A DNA stretch of 64,000 nucleotides from Mycobacterium sp. (GTDB lineage Bacteria > Actinomycetota > Actinomycetes > Mycobacteriales > Mycobacteriaceae), in NCBI GenBank assembly GCA_016197405.1, contig JACPVR010000023.1:186001-250000 (forward strand). The letters run 5' to 3'. Below are positions 1-8,676 of the stretch, in pieces (position 1 is the first letter of the stretch; the number at the start of each line of letters is the position of its first letter). The translations under genes were made by a program, and so were the position numbers. The notes beneath the pieces were generated by a model. It searched no databases, was not told where the DNA came from, and was given only the letters and a program-made list of their open reading frames with translations.

Positions 1-566
1 GGCGCACTGACACTTGCCACTCCGGGCTCGCGCTCGGCGGCACTCTGCGCCCAGCCGCGCTTGCGAACCTCGGCCAGCGTGCGGTCGGTGAATTTGGCCG
101 ATGTCAGCACGCTCTGCTGGGTCGCGGTATCGCTGTAGGCCAGAAGGACTTTGGCTCCGGAGCCGGCCGTCATCGGCAACCGGGTGCCGACCGGCACGGT
201 ATCGCGCAGTCCCGCAGGTGGTTCCAACGACGCCACGCAGATGCGCGAGGTGCCTTCGCGACGGTAGAGCTGCACGCTTTCCCCGGTGATCTCGCGCAGC
301 CGCGGTAACACCGCCGCACCGGCGGTCAGCAGCGGATCGTTGACATGTGCGGCGAGCTCGGACAGTGCCGACCCGAGCCGCCACCGGCCTTCGCCGTCGC
401 GGGCCAGCAGGCGGTGCGTCTCCAGCCCCGCCGCCAACCGGTGAGCCGTGGCCCGCGGTAGGCCGGTGCGCTCGCACAACTCGGCAAGACCGCATGGCGA
501 TTCGGCTACCGCATGCAGTACGCCCACGGCTTTGTCCAAGACGCCGATACCGCTATCCTGTCTCAC
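1..566 (-). CDS. ltbR: IclR-family transcriptional regulator, LtbR-like (3' part outside window)
   Basis: Partial gene read leftwards off the window edge; 188 codons are visible. The frame opens at GTG 566 and an in-frame stop lies just upstream, so this start is well constrained. The N-terminus is a helix-turn-helix (GVLDKAVGVLHAVAESPCGL...RATAHRLAAGLE in pieces), followed by the start of an IclR effector domain. It is divergent from leuC with an 86-bp gap, as in M. tuberculosis Rv2989/leuC. In Corynebacterium glutamicum the orthologue LtbR represses leuB, leuCD and trp genes, so control of the adjacent leuCD is the likely role. The function is inferred from family and position. Confidence 0.85.
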   Translation of the reverse strand, partial: MRQDSGIGVLDKAVGVLHAVAESPCGLAELCERTGLPRATAHRLAAGLETHRLLARDGEGRWRLGSALSELAAHVNDPLLTAGAAVLPRLREITGESVQLYRREGTSRICVASLEPPAGLRDTVPVGTRLPMTAGSGAKVLLAYSDTATQQSVLTSAKFTDRTLAEVRKRGWAQSAAEREPGVASVSA

Positions 567-652
567 AGAGAGATACTAACGTCCCGCATGTTGAGATGGC
601 CAGCCCCATTGCCTCAGCTGCGCGGGCAGCTACGAATCGAATCGAGTTTGCG

Positions 653-2083
653 ATGGACCACAACACCCCGTCTGCTGCACCCCGCACCATGGCCGAGAAG
701 GTCTGGGCCGACCATGTCGTCGCCTCCGCCGAGGGCGAGCCGGATCTGATCTATATCGACCTGCACCTGGTACACGAGGTCACCAGCCCGCAGGCCTTCG
801 ACGGTCTGCGGCTCGCCGGCCGCGGTGTGCACCGCCCCGATCTGACCATCGCGACCGAGGACCACAACGTCCCGACCGTCGACATCGACAAGCCCATCGC
901 CGACGAGGTGTCGCGCACCCAGGTGGAGACGCTCCGGCGCAACTGCGAGGAATTCGGCATCCGGCTGCACCCCATGGGGGATGCCGAACAGGGCATCGTG
1001 CACATCATCGGTCCGCAGCTGGGTTTGACCCAGCCGGGTATGACGATCGTGTGCGGTGACAGCCACACCTCCACGCACGGTGCCTTCGGTGCCATCGCGA
1101 TGGGCATCGGCACCTCAGAGGTGGAACATGTGATGGCCACCCAGACCTTGGCGCTCAAACCGTTCAAGACCATGGCGGTCAACGTCGACGGCCAGCTGCC
1201 GCCCGGCGTCAGCGCCAAAGACATCATCCTGGCGGTGATCGCCAAGATCGGAACCGGCGGCGGCCAGGGGCATGTCATCGAATACCGCGGCAGCGCCATC
1301 GAAGCACTGTCGATGGAAGGCCGGATGACGGTCTGCAACATGAGCATCGAGGCCGGCGCGCGCGCCGGCTTGGTGGCCCCCGACGAAACCACCTACGAAT
1401 ACCTCAAGGGGCGCCCGCACGCTCCCACCGGTGCCGACTGGGATCACGCGGTGGCCGCGTGGGATCAGTTGCGCACGGACGACGGTGCCGAATTCGACAC
1501 CGAGGTCTACATCGACGCGTCGACCCTGAGCCCTTTCGTGACCTGGGGTACCAATCCCGGCCAGGGCGTCCCGCTTTCGGCGTCCGTCCCCGATCCCGAG
1601 ATGATGACCGACGACGCCACCAAACAGTCCGCCGAGAAGGCATTGACCTACATGGGGTTAACGCCCGGCGTCCCGATGCGCGATATCGCCGTGGACACCG
1701 TCTTCGTCGGCTCGTGCACCAACGGCCGAATCGAGGACCTGCGCGCGGTGGCCGATGTGCTGCGCGGCAGGCGCGTTGCCGACGGGGTGCGGATGCTCAT
1801 CGTGCCGGGCTCGATGCGGGTACGGGCACAGGCCGAATCCGAAGGACTGGGCGAGATCTTCACCGCCGCGGGAGCGCAGTGGCGCCAAGCCGGATGTTCG
1901 ATGTGCCTGGGGATGAACCCCGACCAGCTGGCACCGGGGGAGCGCTGCGCCTCCACATCGAACCGCAATTTCGAAGGGCGGCAGGGCAAGGGCGGCCGCA
2001 CCCATCTGGTGTCGCCGGAGGTGGCCGCTGCCACCGCGGTTCGCGGCACTCTCTCGTCTCCGGCCGACCTGCCCGCCATCTGA
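653..2083 (+). CDS. leuC: 3-isopropylmalate dehydratase large subunit LeuC
   Basis: Large subunit of isopropylmalate isomerase, which interconverts 2- and 3-isopropylmalate in leucine synthesis. The 476-aa protein shows the aconitase-type [4Fe-4S] ligands: Cys355 in SCTNGR, and Cys415 and Cys418 in CSMCLG. The ATG at 653 is chosen because the protein then begins just before AEKVWADHVV, as in homologues; the frame stays open further upstream but that stretch is antisense to ltbR and has no family similarity. leuD follows after 29 bp and encodes the partner subunit. Expression is probably controlled by the divergent IclR regulator. Confidence 0.97.
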   Translation: MDHNTPSAAPRTMAEKVWADHVVASAEGEPDLIYIDLHLVHEVTSPQAFDGLRLAGRGVHRPDLTIATEDHNVPTVDIDKPIADEVSRTQVETLRRNCEEFGIRLHPMGDAEQGIVHIIGPQLGLTQPGMTIVCGDSHTSTHGAFGAIAMGIGTSEVEHVMATQTLALKPFKTMAVNVDGQLPPGVSAKDIILAVIAKIGTGGGQGHVIEYRGSAIEALSMEGRMTVCNMSIEAGARAGLVAPDETTYEYLKGRPHAPTGADWDHAVAAWDQLRTDDGAEFDTEVYIDASTLSPFVTWGTNPGQGVPLSASVPDPEMMTDDATKQSAEKALTYMGLTPGVPMRDIAVDTVFVGSCTNGRIEDLRAVADVLRGRRVADGVRMLIVPGSMRVRAQAESEGLGEIFTAAGAQWRQAGCSMCLGMNPDQLAPGERCASTSNRNFEGRQGKGGRTHLVSPEVAAATAVRGTLSSPADLPAI

Positions 2084-2112
2084 GCATTCACTGAGAAATA
2101 GAGGACAACGAG

Positions 2113-2709
2113 ATGGAAGCCTTCCACACCCACACCGGCATCGGCGTCCCGTTGCGGCGCTCCAATGTCGACACCGACCAGATCATTCCGGCCGTCTACC
2201 TGAAGCGCGTAACCCGAACGGGTTTCGAGGACGGTTTGTTCGCCGCATGGCGGGCCGATCCGAATTTCATCTTGAATCTCGCGCCCTTCGACAAGGGTTC
2301 GGTATTGGTCGCGGGACCGGACTTCGGCACCGGGTCATCCCGTGAGCACGCGGTGTGGGCACTGATGGACTACGGCTTCCGGGTCGTCATCTCATCTCGA
2401 TTCGCCGATATCTTCCGCGGAAATGCCGGCAAGGCCGGACTGCTGGCCGCACAAGTCACCCAAGACGACCTGGAACTGCTCTGGAAGCTGATCGAGCAGC
2501 AACCGGGCTTGGAAATCACTGTCAATCTTCAAGATCGGAATATCACCGCCGGAACAGTGGTGGTGCCGTTCACGATTGACGAATACACCGCGTGGAGACT
2601 GCTCGAAGGTCTCGACGATATTGGCCTTACGCTGCGAAAACGCGATGATATCGAGGCTTTCGAGGCCCGCAGGCCCAGCTGGAAACCGCGCACTCTGCCG
2701 GCCCTCTGA
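2113..2709 (+). CDS. leuD: 3-isopropylmalate dehydratase small subunit LeuD
   Basis: Small (swivel-domain) subunit of isopropylmalate isomerase, 198 aa, which is the usual bacterial length. The N-terminus MEAFHTHTGIGVPLRRSNVD and the GSSREHAVWAL motif at about residues 75-85 are diagnostic of LeuD. A purine-rich stretch (agaggacaacgag) precedes the ATG. It forms a two-gene operon with leuC, 29 bp upstream, and acts in the cytoplasm as the LeuCD heterodimer. Confidence 0.97.
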   Translation: MEAFHTHTGIGVPLRRSNVDTDQIIPAVYLKRVTRTGFEDGLFAAWRADPNFILNLAPFDKGSVLVAGPDFGTGSSREHAVWALMDYGFRVVISSRFADIFRGNAGKAGLLAAQVTQDDLELLWKLIEQQPGLEITVNLQDRNITAGTVVVPFTIDEYTAWRLLEGLDDIGLTLRKRDDIEAFEARRPSWKPRTLPAL

Positions 2710-2826
2710 AGCCGTTCGGCCGGGGCCTAAACCGCCGAATTCACGCCTGGGAAGAAGCAGTTCGCGCGCCGCAGAACAGCTCTCGTCACCGCCCAAGCGC
2801 GCCAACCAGATTGCGCTAAAGTTCGC

Positions 2827-2893
2827 CACAATGGCTGAAATTGCGCGTGGCGCTTGGAAATCAGCCTTGCCAGGGTTTACCGTGTCCTACAGT
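2827..2893 (+). promoter_or_regulatory. Candidate promoter region of hupB
   Basis: Two weak candidates lie in the 221-bp leuD-hupB gap. One is TTGCCA at 2867-2872 with TACAGT at 2888-2893 (15-bp spacer, short). The other is a CACAAT hexamer at 2827-2832 in a context (GCCACAATGGCT) close to the rpsP promoter candidate (GGCACAATGGCT). Either would give hupB its own transcript. Inference only. Confidence 0.3.
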
Positions 2894-2930
2894 CGGTCCA
2901 ACGAGGGCCACTAATTCTCGGAGGTTTTGC

Positions 2931-3626
2931 ATGAACAAAGCAGAGCTCATCGACGTACTTACGGAGAAATTGGGCTCGGATCGTCGGCAGGCAACCGCCG
3001 CCGTCGAGCACGTCGTCGACACCATTGTGCGCGCAGTGCACAAGGGTGACAGCGTCACCATCACCGGCTTCGGCGTTTTCGAGCAGCGCAAGCGCGCCGC
3101 CCGTGTGGCTCGCAATCCGCGCACGGGTGAGACGGTCAAGGTCAAGCCGACGTCCGTACCCGCGTTCCGTCCCGGCGCCCAGTTCAAGGCCGTTGTGGCT
3201 GGCGCACAAAAGCTCCCGGCCGACGGTCCCGCCGTCAAGCGTGGCTCCGTTGCCGGCCCGGTCAAGAAGGCCGCCGCCAAGAAGGCTCCGGCCAAGAAGG
3301 CGGCTCCGGCGAAGAAGGCTGTCGCCGTGAAGAAGGCGGCTCCGGTCAAGAAGGCGGCGCCGGCGAAGAAGGCGGCTCCGGTCAAGAAGGCCGTCGTCAA
3401 GAAGGCCGCTCCGGCCAAGAAGGCGGCTCCGGTCAAGAAGGCAGTCGTCAAGAAGGCGGCTCCGGTCAAGAAGGCGGCTCCGGTCAAGAAGGCCGCTCCC
3501 GCCAAGAAGGCAGTGACCAAGGCCCCGGCCAAGAAGGCCGTCGCCGTGAAGAAGGCCGCTCCGGCCAAGAAGGCAGCGACCAAGGCTCCGGCCAAGAAGG
3601 CTCCGGCCAAAAAGGGTCGTCGCTAA
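2931..3626 (+). CDS. hupB: HU-family DNA-binding protein HupB (HLP/MDP1) with lysine-rich tail
   Basis: Nucleoid-associated protein of 231 aa. Residues 1-90 are a canonical HU fold (MNKAELIDVLTEKLG..., GFGVFEQRKRAARVARNPRT...). From about residue 100 the tail is a long run of PAKK, AVKK and APVKK repeats, typical of mycobacterial HupB. GGAGG at 2920-2924 precedes the ATG by six bases and fixes the start, although the frame is open further upstream. The tail is encoded by imperfect direct DNA repeats (aagaaggcggctccg type), so its length can vary between strains. It compacts DNA and has been linked to iron and stress responses in mycobacteria. A strong hairpin follows the gene. Confidence 0.97.
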   Translation: MNKAELIDVLTEKLGSDRRQATAAVEHVVDTIVRAVHKGDSVTITGFGVFEQRKRAARVARNPRTGETVKVKPTSVPAFRPGAQFKAVVAGAQKLPADGPAVKRGSVAGPVKKAAAKKAPAKKAAPAKKAVAVKKAAPVKKAAPAKKAAPVKKAVVKKAAPAKKAAPVKKAVVKKAAPVKKAAPVKKAAPAKKAVTKAPAKKAVAVKKAAPAKKAATKAPAKKAPAKKGRR

Positions 3627-3642
3627 ACACACGCACTAACGC

Positions 3643-3674
3643 CGACGCCGCGGGAGATCTCTCCCGCGGCGTCG
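3643..3674. terminator. Long palindrome between convergent hupB and mutT1, bidirectional terminator
   Basis: A perfect 15-bp inverted repeat (arms 3643-3657 and 3660-3674, core GGGAGATCTCTCCC) lies in the 63-bp gap between convergent hupB and mutT1. It is very GC-rich and has no U tract on either side, which is common for mycobacterial terminators. Confidence 0.75.
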
Positions 3675-3689
3675 CTGTGTGGAATAGAC

Positions 3690-4640
3690 CTACTTGCAGG
3701 CAGCTATCGGGCTGTCGAGGTGATCGGCGGCGATCAGTCGCCCGTCCGACAGCGACAGCACCCAGACACTTCCCTTGCGATTGCGGGATTTATCCGGGCG
3801 GACGCCGTCGCGTTCGCACCACCACGCCAACAGGTCCGGAATCACCTTGCCCTGGGTACAGATCACCCGGGTGCCGGACTTCGACGCGATCTCCAATATC
3901 CGTTGCCTGGCCCGCTTGCGGCTTTCGGCGTAGGCCTCCTCCGACAACGCGGGCTCGTCGCGGACCGTCACCGACAGCTCGTCGGCCAGCGGCTCGATGG
4001 TCTGGTGGCAACGCACCCGGTCGGCGGCATGCAGGTCGGTGGCGCCGAACGCCAGCAGCAGCGGTACCAGTGATTCGGCCTGGGCCCGGCCGTGCTTGTC
4101 CAGTGGACGTTGGCGGTCGTCGCCGGAGTAGCGGCTCCTGACCCCGGCGGTGGCGTGCCGGACGATCAGCACGGTTTTGGTATCGGCCGGTTGCTTGGTG
4201 AACCTACGCAACACCTTCCGGTCGTCGGCATAGGTCAGCTTTGCCATCGCAGCCTTCAGCGGCAGCCACAGCAGCTCGTCGACTTCGTCATTGGGTACGA
4301 AGGTGTCGTCGGCACCGGCCGCGGTATCCGATGCGCGCGCTGCCCAGTAGCGCACCTTCTTGGTCGCACCCTCGATCGGATAGCTGACCGAGATCAACCG
4401 CCGGCCGAGCCGTGCGTGATAGCCGGTCTCTTCGAGAATCTCGCGCACCGCGGCAACGGGTTCGGTCTCACCGGACTCGACCTTGCCCTTGGGCAGCGAC
4501 CAGTCGTCATAGCGCTGCCGGTGGATCACGGCGATCTCGTATGCCTGCGGGGCTGCGCCCGGACGCCACAGCACTGCTCCGGCGGCACGCACCACCTTTT
4601 TGGGCGACGAGCCCTCGGGCGTCGTCACATCATCTGGCAC
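3690..4640 (-). CDS. mutT1: MutT1: Nudix 8-oxo-(d)GTP hydrolase fused to a histidine phosphatase domain
   Basis: Sanitises oxidised guanine nucleotides. In 316 aa it carries an N-terminal Nudix domain (GKVESGETEPVAAVREILEE within the Nudix box, about residues 52-75) and a C-terminal histidine-phosphatase domain starting at VLIVRHATAG, about residue 160. This two-domain plan is that of M. tuberculosis MutT1 (Rv2985), where the phosphatase half degrades the NDP product. The usual RHG triad reads RHA here, a mild variant. GTG 4640 follows GGAG at a good distance. It lies 36 bp downstream of ppk on the same strand, so the two are probably co-transcribed. Confidence 0.94.
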   Translation of the reverse strand: MPDDVTTPEGSSPKKVVRAAGAVLWRPGAAPQAYEIAVIHRQRYDDWSLPKGKVESGETEPVAAVREILEETGYHARLGRRLISVSYPIEGATKKVRYWAARASDTAAGADDTFVPNDEVDELLWLPLKAAMAKLTYADDRKVLRRFTKQPADTKTVLIVRHATAGVRSRYSGDDRQRPLDKHGRAQAESLVPLLLAFGATDLHAADRVRCHQTIEPLADELSVTVRDEPALSEEAYAESRKRARQRILEIASKSGTRVICTQGKVIPDLLAWWCERDGVRPDKSRNRKGSVWVLSLSDGRLIAADHLDSPIAACK

Positions 4641-4676
4641 CTGAACTCCTGCAGGTCAATTGGCCTGGTCTCGGGG

Positions 4677-6878
4677 CTACGGGTGCCGGTGCCTCTCCAT
4701 CATCGAAACTTGATGGTCGCGCACCGTCTGACCCTCATGCGGTAATGCCGTCCAGCGACCGTCGGAGCTGAGCTCCCAGCAGCGGGTCGCGGGATCCATT
4801 GCGGACTCGAACACATCGTCGAGTTGCGCGGTCAGTCGTTGGTCCCTGACCTGAGCCATCACCTCGACTCGGCGGTCCAGATTACGATGCATCATGTCGG
4901 CACTGCCGATCCAGAACTCGTTGATGGCGTTGAAGTGAATAATTCGGGAGTGTTCCAGGAAGCGCCCGAGAATCGAACGGACGACGATGTTCTCGGAGAA
5001 CCCTTCGACACCTGGTCGCAATGCGCAGATACCGCGGACGACGACCTCGACCCGGACCCCGGCCTGTGACGCGCGGTAGAGCGCGTCGATCACCTGTTCG
5101 TCGACCAACGCGTTGGCCTTGAGCCGGATCCGGGCATCGGCACCGTCGCGGCCCGCGGCGATCTCGCGTTCGATGCGCTCGATGATGCCTTTACGCACGC
5201 TGTGCGGGGCCACCAGCAGATTGCGGTAGGCGACCTTGCGCGAATATCCGGTCAGCGAGTTGAACAGGTCGGTGAGATCGGCGCCGATATCGGGTGCGGC
5301 GGTCAACAACCCCACATCCTCGTACAGGCGTGCGGTCTTCGGGTTGTAGTTGCCGGTGCCGATATGGCAGTACCGCCTGATCGTCGATCCCTCGCGGCGC
5401 ACCACCAGGCAGGTCTTGCAGTGCGTCTTGAGCCCGATCAGTCCGTAGACCACGTGCACGCCGGCCCGCTCCAGGGCCCTGGCCCATTTGATGTTGGCCT
5501 GCTCGTCGAAGCGGGCCTTGATCTCCACCAGGGCCACCACCTGCTTACCGGCCTCCGCGGCATCGATGAGCGCGTTGACGATCGGCGAGTCACCCGATGT
5601 CCGGTACAGGGTCTGTTTGATGGCCAATACATTCGGATCCGCCGCGGCCTGTTCGATGAACCGTTGCACCGTGGTGGAGAACGAATCGTAGGGATGGTGC
5701 ACCAGGACGTCGCCGTCGCGCAGCGTCGCGAAAATGCTCTTGGGCGTTTCCCGTTCACCGAATGCCGGGGGAGTAGCCGGCACGAATGTCCGATCCTTGA
5801 GGGCCGGCCGGTCCACACCGTAGATCTGCCAGAGCGAGGACAGGTCCAGCAGGCCGGGAACCTCGATGACGTCACCGGGGTGCACATCGAGTTCGCGCAG
5901 CAGCAATTCGAGAGTGTTCTCGGTCATATCGCCGGCGACCTCGAGGCGCACCGGGGAGCCGAAACGCCTACGCGCCAATTCCCGCTCGAGGGCCTTGAGC
6001 AGATCCTCGTCGCGGTCCTCTTCGACCTCCATATCGGCGTTGCGGGTGATCCGGAACGCATGGTGTTCCACGATTTCCAGGCCCGGAAAGAGCACCGAGA
6101 GGAATGCCGCGATCAATTCCTCCATCGGCAGGAACCGCACCTCGCGGCGGCCGTTCTCATCGGCCTCGCCGGCCAGTTCCACGAACCGGTCCACATTGTC
6201 GGGCACTTTGATACGGGCGAAGTGCTGCGTCCCGTCCTCGGGCTGGCGCACGGTGATCGCCAGGTTCAGGCTCAATCCGCTCACGAACGGGAAGGGGTGC
6301 GCCGGGTCGACCGCCAGCGGCGTCAGTACCGGGAACACCTGCTCGTGGAAGTAGGTCGAGAGGCGTTCGCGCTCATGTTCGGCAAGATCGGCCCAGCCGA
6401 CAACCAGGATGCCCTCATCGGCCAACGCGGGCCGGACCTCGTCGAGGAACACCTTGGCGTGCCTGCTGGCCAGCTGCTGGGTGCGCTCACCGATGCGGCG
6501 CAGCTGCTCGCGGGGGGACAGTCCGTCGGCGGACCGCACCGACAGGCCCATCTCGTCGCGGCGTTTGAGCCCGGCAACCCGGACCATGTAGAACTCGTCG
6601 AGATTGGACGAGAAGATGGCCAGGAATTTCGCGCGTTCCAGCAGCGGCAGCGACGGGTCGGCGGCCAGCGCCAGCACGCGTGAGTTGAAGTCGAGCCAGC
6701 TCAGTTCGCGGTTCAGATAGCGATTCTCGGGCAGTTCCTGATCCTGCCCGCCCGCGTCGGCACGGGTGGCGGCGGGCGGCGCGTCCGGGGTTGCCACCCC
6801 GGTTTGCCAGTCGTCGTCGGTCCGTTCGGCACTTGACTGTGCAGCATCGGTTTCGGTCACAGATGAATCATGCTCCAT
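4677..6878 (-). CDS. ppk: Polyphosphate kinase 1
   Basis: Synthesises inorganic polyphosphate from ATP, reversibly. From ATG 6878 the protein has 733 aa, the family's usual size. It contains the PPK N-terminal domain (NRELSWLDFNSRVLALAAD), the middle domain, and the phospholipase-D-like C-terminal domains with the catalytic His region (HCKTCLVVRREGSTIRRY, then HIGTGNYNPKTARLYEDVGL). Similarity to mycobacterial PPK1 begins after this Met; a longer frame to 7019 gives only an Arg-rich stretch antisense to cofC, so it was not used. It is flanked by cofC (26 bp upstream) and mutT1 (downstream), the order of Rv2983-Rv2985. Confidence 0.97.
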   Translation of the reverse strand: MEHDSSVTETDAAQSSAERTDDDWQTGVATPDAPPAATRADAGGQDQELPENRYLNRELSWLDFNSRVLALAADPSLPLLERAKFLAIFSSNLDEFYMVRVAGLKRRDEMGLSVRSADGLSPREQLRRIGERTQQLASRHAKVFLDEVRPALADEGILVVGWADLAEHERERLSTYFHEQVFPVLTPLAVDPAHPFPFVSGLSLNLAITVRQPEDGTQHFARIKVPDNVDRFVELAGEADENGRREVRFLPMEELIAAFLSVLFPGLEIVEHHAFRITRNADMEVEEDRDEDLLKALERELARRRFGSPVRLEVAGDMTENTLELLLRELDVHPGDVIEVPGLLDLSSLWQIYGVDRPALKDRTFVPATPPAFGERETPKSIFATLRDGDVLVHHPYDSFSTTVQRFIEQAAADPNVLAIKQTLYRTSGDSPIVNALIDAAEAGKQVVALVEIKARFDEQANIKWARALERAGVHVVYGLIGLKTHCKTCLVVRREGSTIRRYCHIGTGNYNPKTARLYEDVGLLTAAPDIGADLTDLFNSLTGYSRKVAYRNLLVAPHSVRKGIIERIEREIAAGRDGADARIRLKANALVDEQVIDALYRASQAGVRVEVVVRGICALRPGVEGFSENIVVRSILGRFLEHSRIIHFNAINEFWIGSADMMHRNLDRRVEVMAQVRDQRLTAQLDDVFESAMDPATRCWELSSDGRWTALPHEGQTVRDHQVSMMERHRHP

Positions 6879-6904
6879 GTCCGGTGCCCGCCGCCAGCTA
6901 CTGA

Positions 6905-7579
6905 CTAACGGTGCCCACCGGCCGCATCGGTCACCTGACGCGTGGCCGAACCGACGCCGAGGCGCCGGGCAGCTATCAGGTCGTCGGGGGTGTCGATATC
7001 GCAGCGCAGCCCTGGCCATCCGCCGGTCAACTCAATTGCACCCGAATGACGGTGTGCGGCAGCGGAATTCGAACCGAAATGCGGGTCGAGCCCGACGCCG
7101 AAAGCGAACAGTGCCGTGGTGCCGGTGCCTTGGCGATCGGCGACGAAGCTGCGTGGATAGCTGCGCGCCGCCTCGATCGCCCCGGCAAGCTCGTGCGGCT
7201 GCATCGCCGGAAGGTCACCCTGAAGCACCATGATGTTCAATGGTTGCCCGGCACCGGCTTCCTCGATCGCCGCCTCCGCAGAGCGGATTGCGTTGTTGAG
7301 CGGGTCGCCGTGACCGTCGGGTGTCGGATCCGTCAGCACCCGGGCACCCAGATCGCTGGCCGCCGCCGCGGCCACCTCGTCGGGGGTCACCACGGTGATC
7401 GACTGCAGCGCGCTGACCCGCGTCGCCGCGGTGATGGTGTCGACCAGCATGGCCAGCACCACCTTTTCTCGGGTGGCCGCCGCGAATACCGGCGCGAGCC
7501 TGGTCTTGGCCGCCCCCAGCCGCTTGACGGCCATCACCAGCGCGACCTGTCCCGGTGCACCCGCATGCGTGCCGCTCAT
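6905..7579 (-). CDS. fbiD: Phosphoenolpyruvate guanylyltransferase CofC/FbiD (coenzyme F420 synthesis)
   Basis: Activates phosphoenolpyruvate (2-phospholactate in archaea) with GTP to give the guanylylated precursor used by FbiA in F420 biosynthesis. From ATG 7579 the protein is 224 aa, with the nucleotidyltransferase start VALVMAVKRLGAAKTRLAPV, the GDLPAM motif, and the C-terminal CDIDTPDDL motif. It corresponds to Rv2983. The chosen Met precedes the conserved domain by about ten residues; an upstream extension in frame looks non-coding. It is divergent from gpsA and probably leads the cofC-ppk-mutT1 unit. Confidence 0.93.
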   Translation of the reverse strand: MSGTHAGAPGQVALVMAVKRLGAAKTRLAPVFAAATREKVVLAMLVDTITAATRVSALQSITVVTPDEVAAAAASDLGARVLTDPTPDGHGDPLNNAIRSAEAAIEEAGAGQPLNIMVLQGDLPAMQPHELAGAIEAARSYPRSFVADRQGTGTTALFAFGVGLDPHFGSNSAAAHRHSGAIELTGGWPGLRCDIDTPDDLIAARRLGVGSATRQVTDAAGGHR

Positions 7580-7660
7580 GAGGCCATCCTGCCAGCGCTG
7601 CTCGGTACGCTTGCCACGCACCGGCATGTCCACTGCGCCACGGAACACGAATGAGGGGTA

Positions 7661-8671
7661 ATGAGCGAGGAGTTGGGGACCGCGACGGTGATGGGTGCGG
7701 GAGCGTGGGGCACGGCACTGGCCAAGGTGCTCGCCGACGCCGGCAACGATGTGCGCCTGTGGTCCCGGCGGCCCGAAGTCGCCGACGAGATCAACACCAC
7801 CCGCCGAAACACCGGATATCTGGGCGATGTCGAGCTGTCGGCGAAGGTGCGCGCCACCACCGATGCCGCCGAGGCGCTGGCCGGGGTCACCACGGTGCTG
7901 CTGGGTGTGCCCGCGCAGAGCTTGCGCGCCAACCTGGAGAGCTGGGCGCCGCTACTGGAACGCAATGCCACCCTGGTCAGCCTCGCCAAGGGCATCGAAC
8001 TGGGCACCCTGCTGCGGATGAGCCAGGTCATCGTGCAGGTCACCGGTTTCGACGCCAACCAGGTGGCGGTGTTGTCGGGACCCAACCTGGCCAGTGAGAT
8101 CGCCGCCGAACAGCCGGCGGCCACCGTGGTCGCCTGCACCGACTCCGGACGTGCGGTGGCCTTGCAGCGCGGGCTGAACACCCGATACTTCCGGCCCTAC
8201 ACCAACGCAGACGTGATCGGCACCGAGATCGGCGGCGCCTGCAAGAACGTCATCGCACTGGCCTGCGGTATGGCAGCCGGTGTGGGGCTGGGGGAGAACA
8301 CCGCGGCGGCGATCATCACCCGCGGGCTGGCCGAGATCATGCGGCTCGGTATCGCCGTCGGCGCCAAGGGCGCGACGCTGGCGGGTCTGGCCGGGGTCGG
8401 TGATCTGGTCGCGACCTGTAGTTCACCGCAGTCTCGCAACCGGGCCTTCGGCGAGCGATTGGGCCGAGGCGAAAGCCTGCAGGCCGCGCAGGAAGCCGGC
8501 GGCGGTCACGTCGCCGAGGGTGTCACCTCCTGTGAGTCGGTGCTGGCGCTGGCGTCGAGTTACGACGTGGAGATGCCGCTGACCGATGCCGTCCACCGCG
8601 TCTGCCATCGCGGCCTTTCGGTCGATGAGGCCGTCGTCGCGTTACTGGGCCGCAGCACCAAGCCGGAGTAG
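7661..8671 (+). CDS. gpsA: NAD(P)-dependent glycerol-3-phosphate dehydrogenase
   Basis: Makes sn-glycerol 3-phosphate from dihydroxyacetone phosphate for phospholipid synthesis. It has 336 aa with the Rossmann motif VMGAGAWGTALAKVLADAG at residues 10-28, the SLAKGIE segment, and the conserved GGACKNVIALA and GLAGVGDLVATCSS motifs of the C-terminal domain. Corresponds to Rv2982c. The next gene starts only five bases after its stop, indicating co-transcription. Confidence 0.97.
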   Translation: MSEELGTATVMGAGAWGTALAKVLADAGNDVRLWSRRPEVADEINTTRRNTGYLGDVELSAKVRATTDAAEALAGVTTVLLGVPAQSLRANLESWAPLLERNATLVSLAKGIELGTLLRMSQVIVQVTGFDANQVAVLSGPNLASEIAAEQPAATVVACTDSGRAVALQRGLNTRYFRPYTNADVIGTEIGGACKNVIALACGMAAGVGLGENTAAAIITRGLAEIMRLGIAVGAKGATLAGLAGVGDLVATCSSPQSRNRAFGERLGRGESLQAAQEAGGGHVAEGVTSCESVLALASSYDVEMPLTDAVHRVCHRGLSVDEAVVALLGRSTKPE

Positions 8672-8676
8672 GAACC

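Noticed and set aside
347..652. N-terminal extension of leuC
   Set aside because: Pro/Arg-rich sequence antisense to the IclR gene with no LeuC similarity; ATG 653 fits the family start.
2710..2930. Small gene between leuD and hupB
   Set aside because: Open frames there have no ribosome-binding site and read through into hupB or its leader; better explained as promoter and leader.
3260..3610. CRISPR-like or satellite repeat
   Set aside because: The repeats are in frame and encode the PAKK/APVKK tail of HupB; no regular spacers.
5202..6683. 493-codon plus-strand frame opposite ppk
   Set aside because: Covers conserved PPK coding sequence in antisense and shows no protein-like features.
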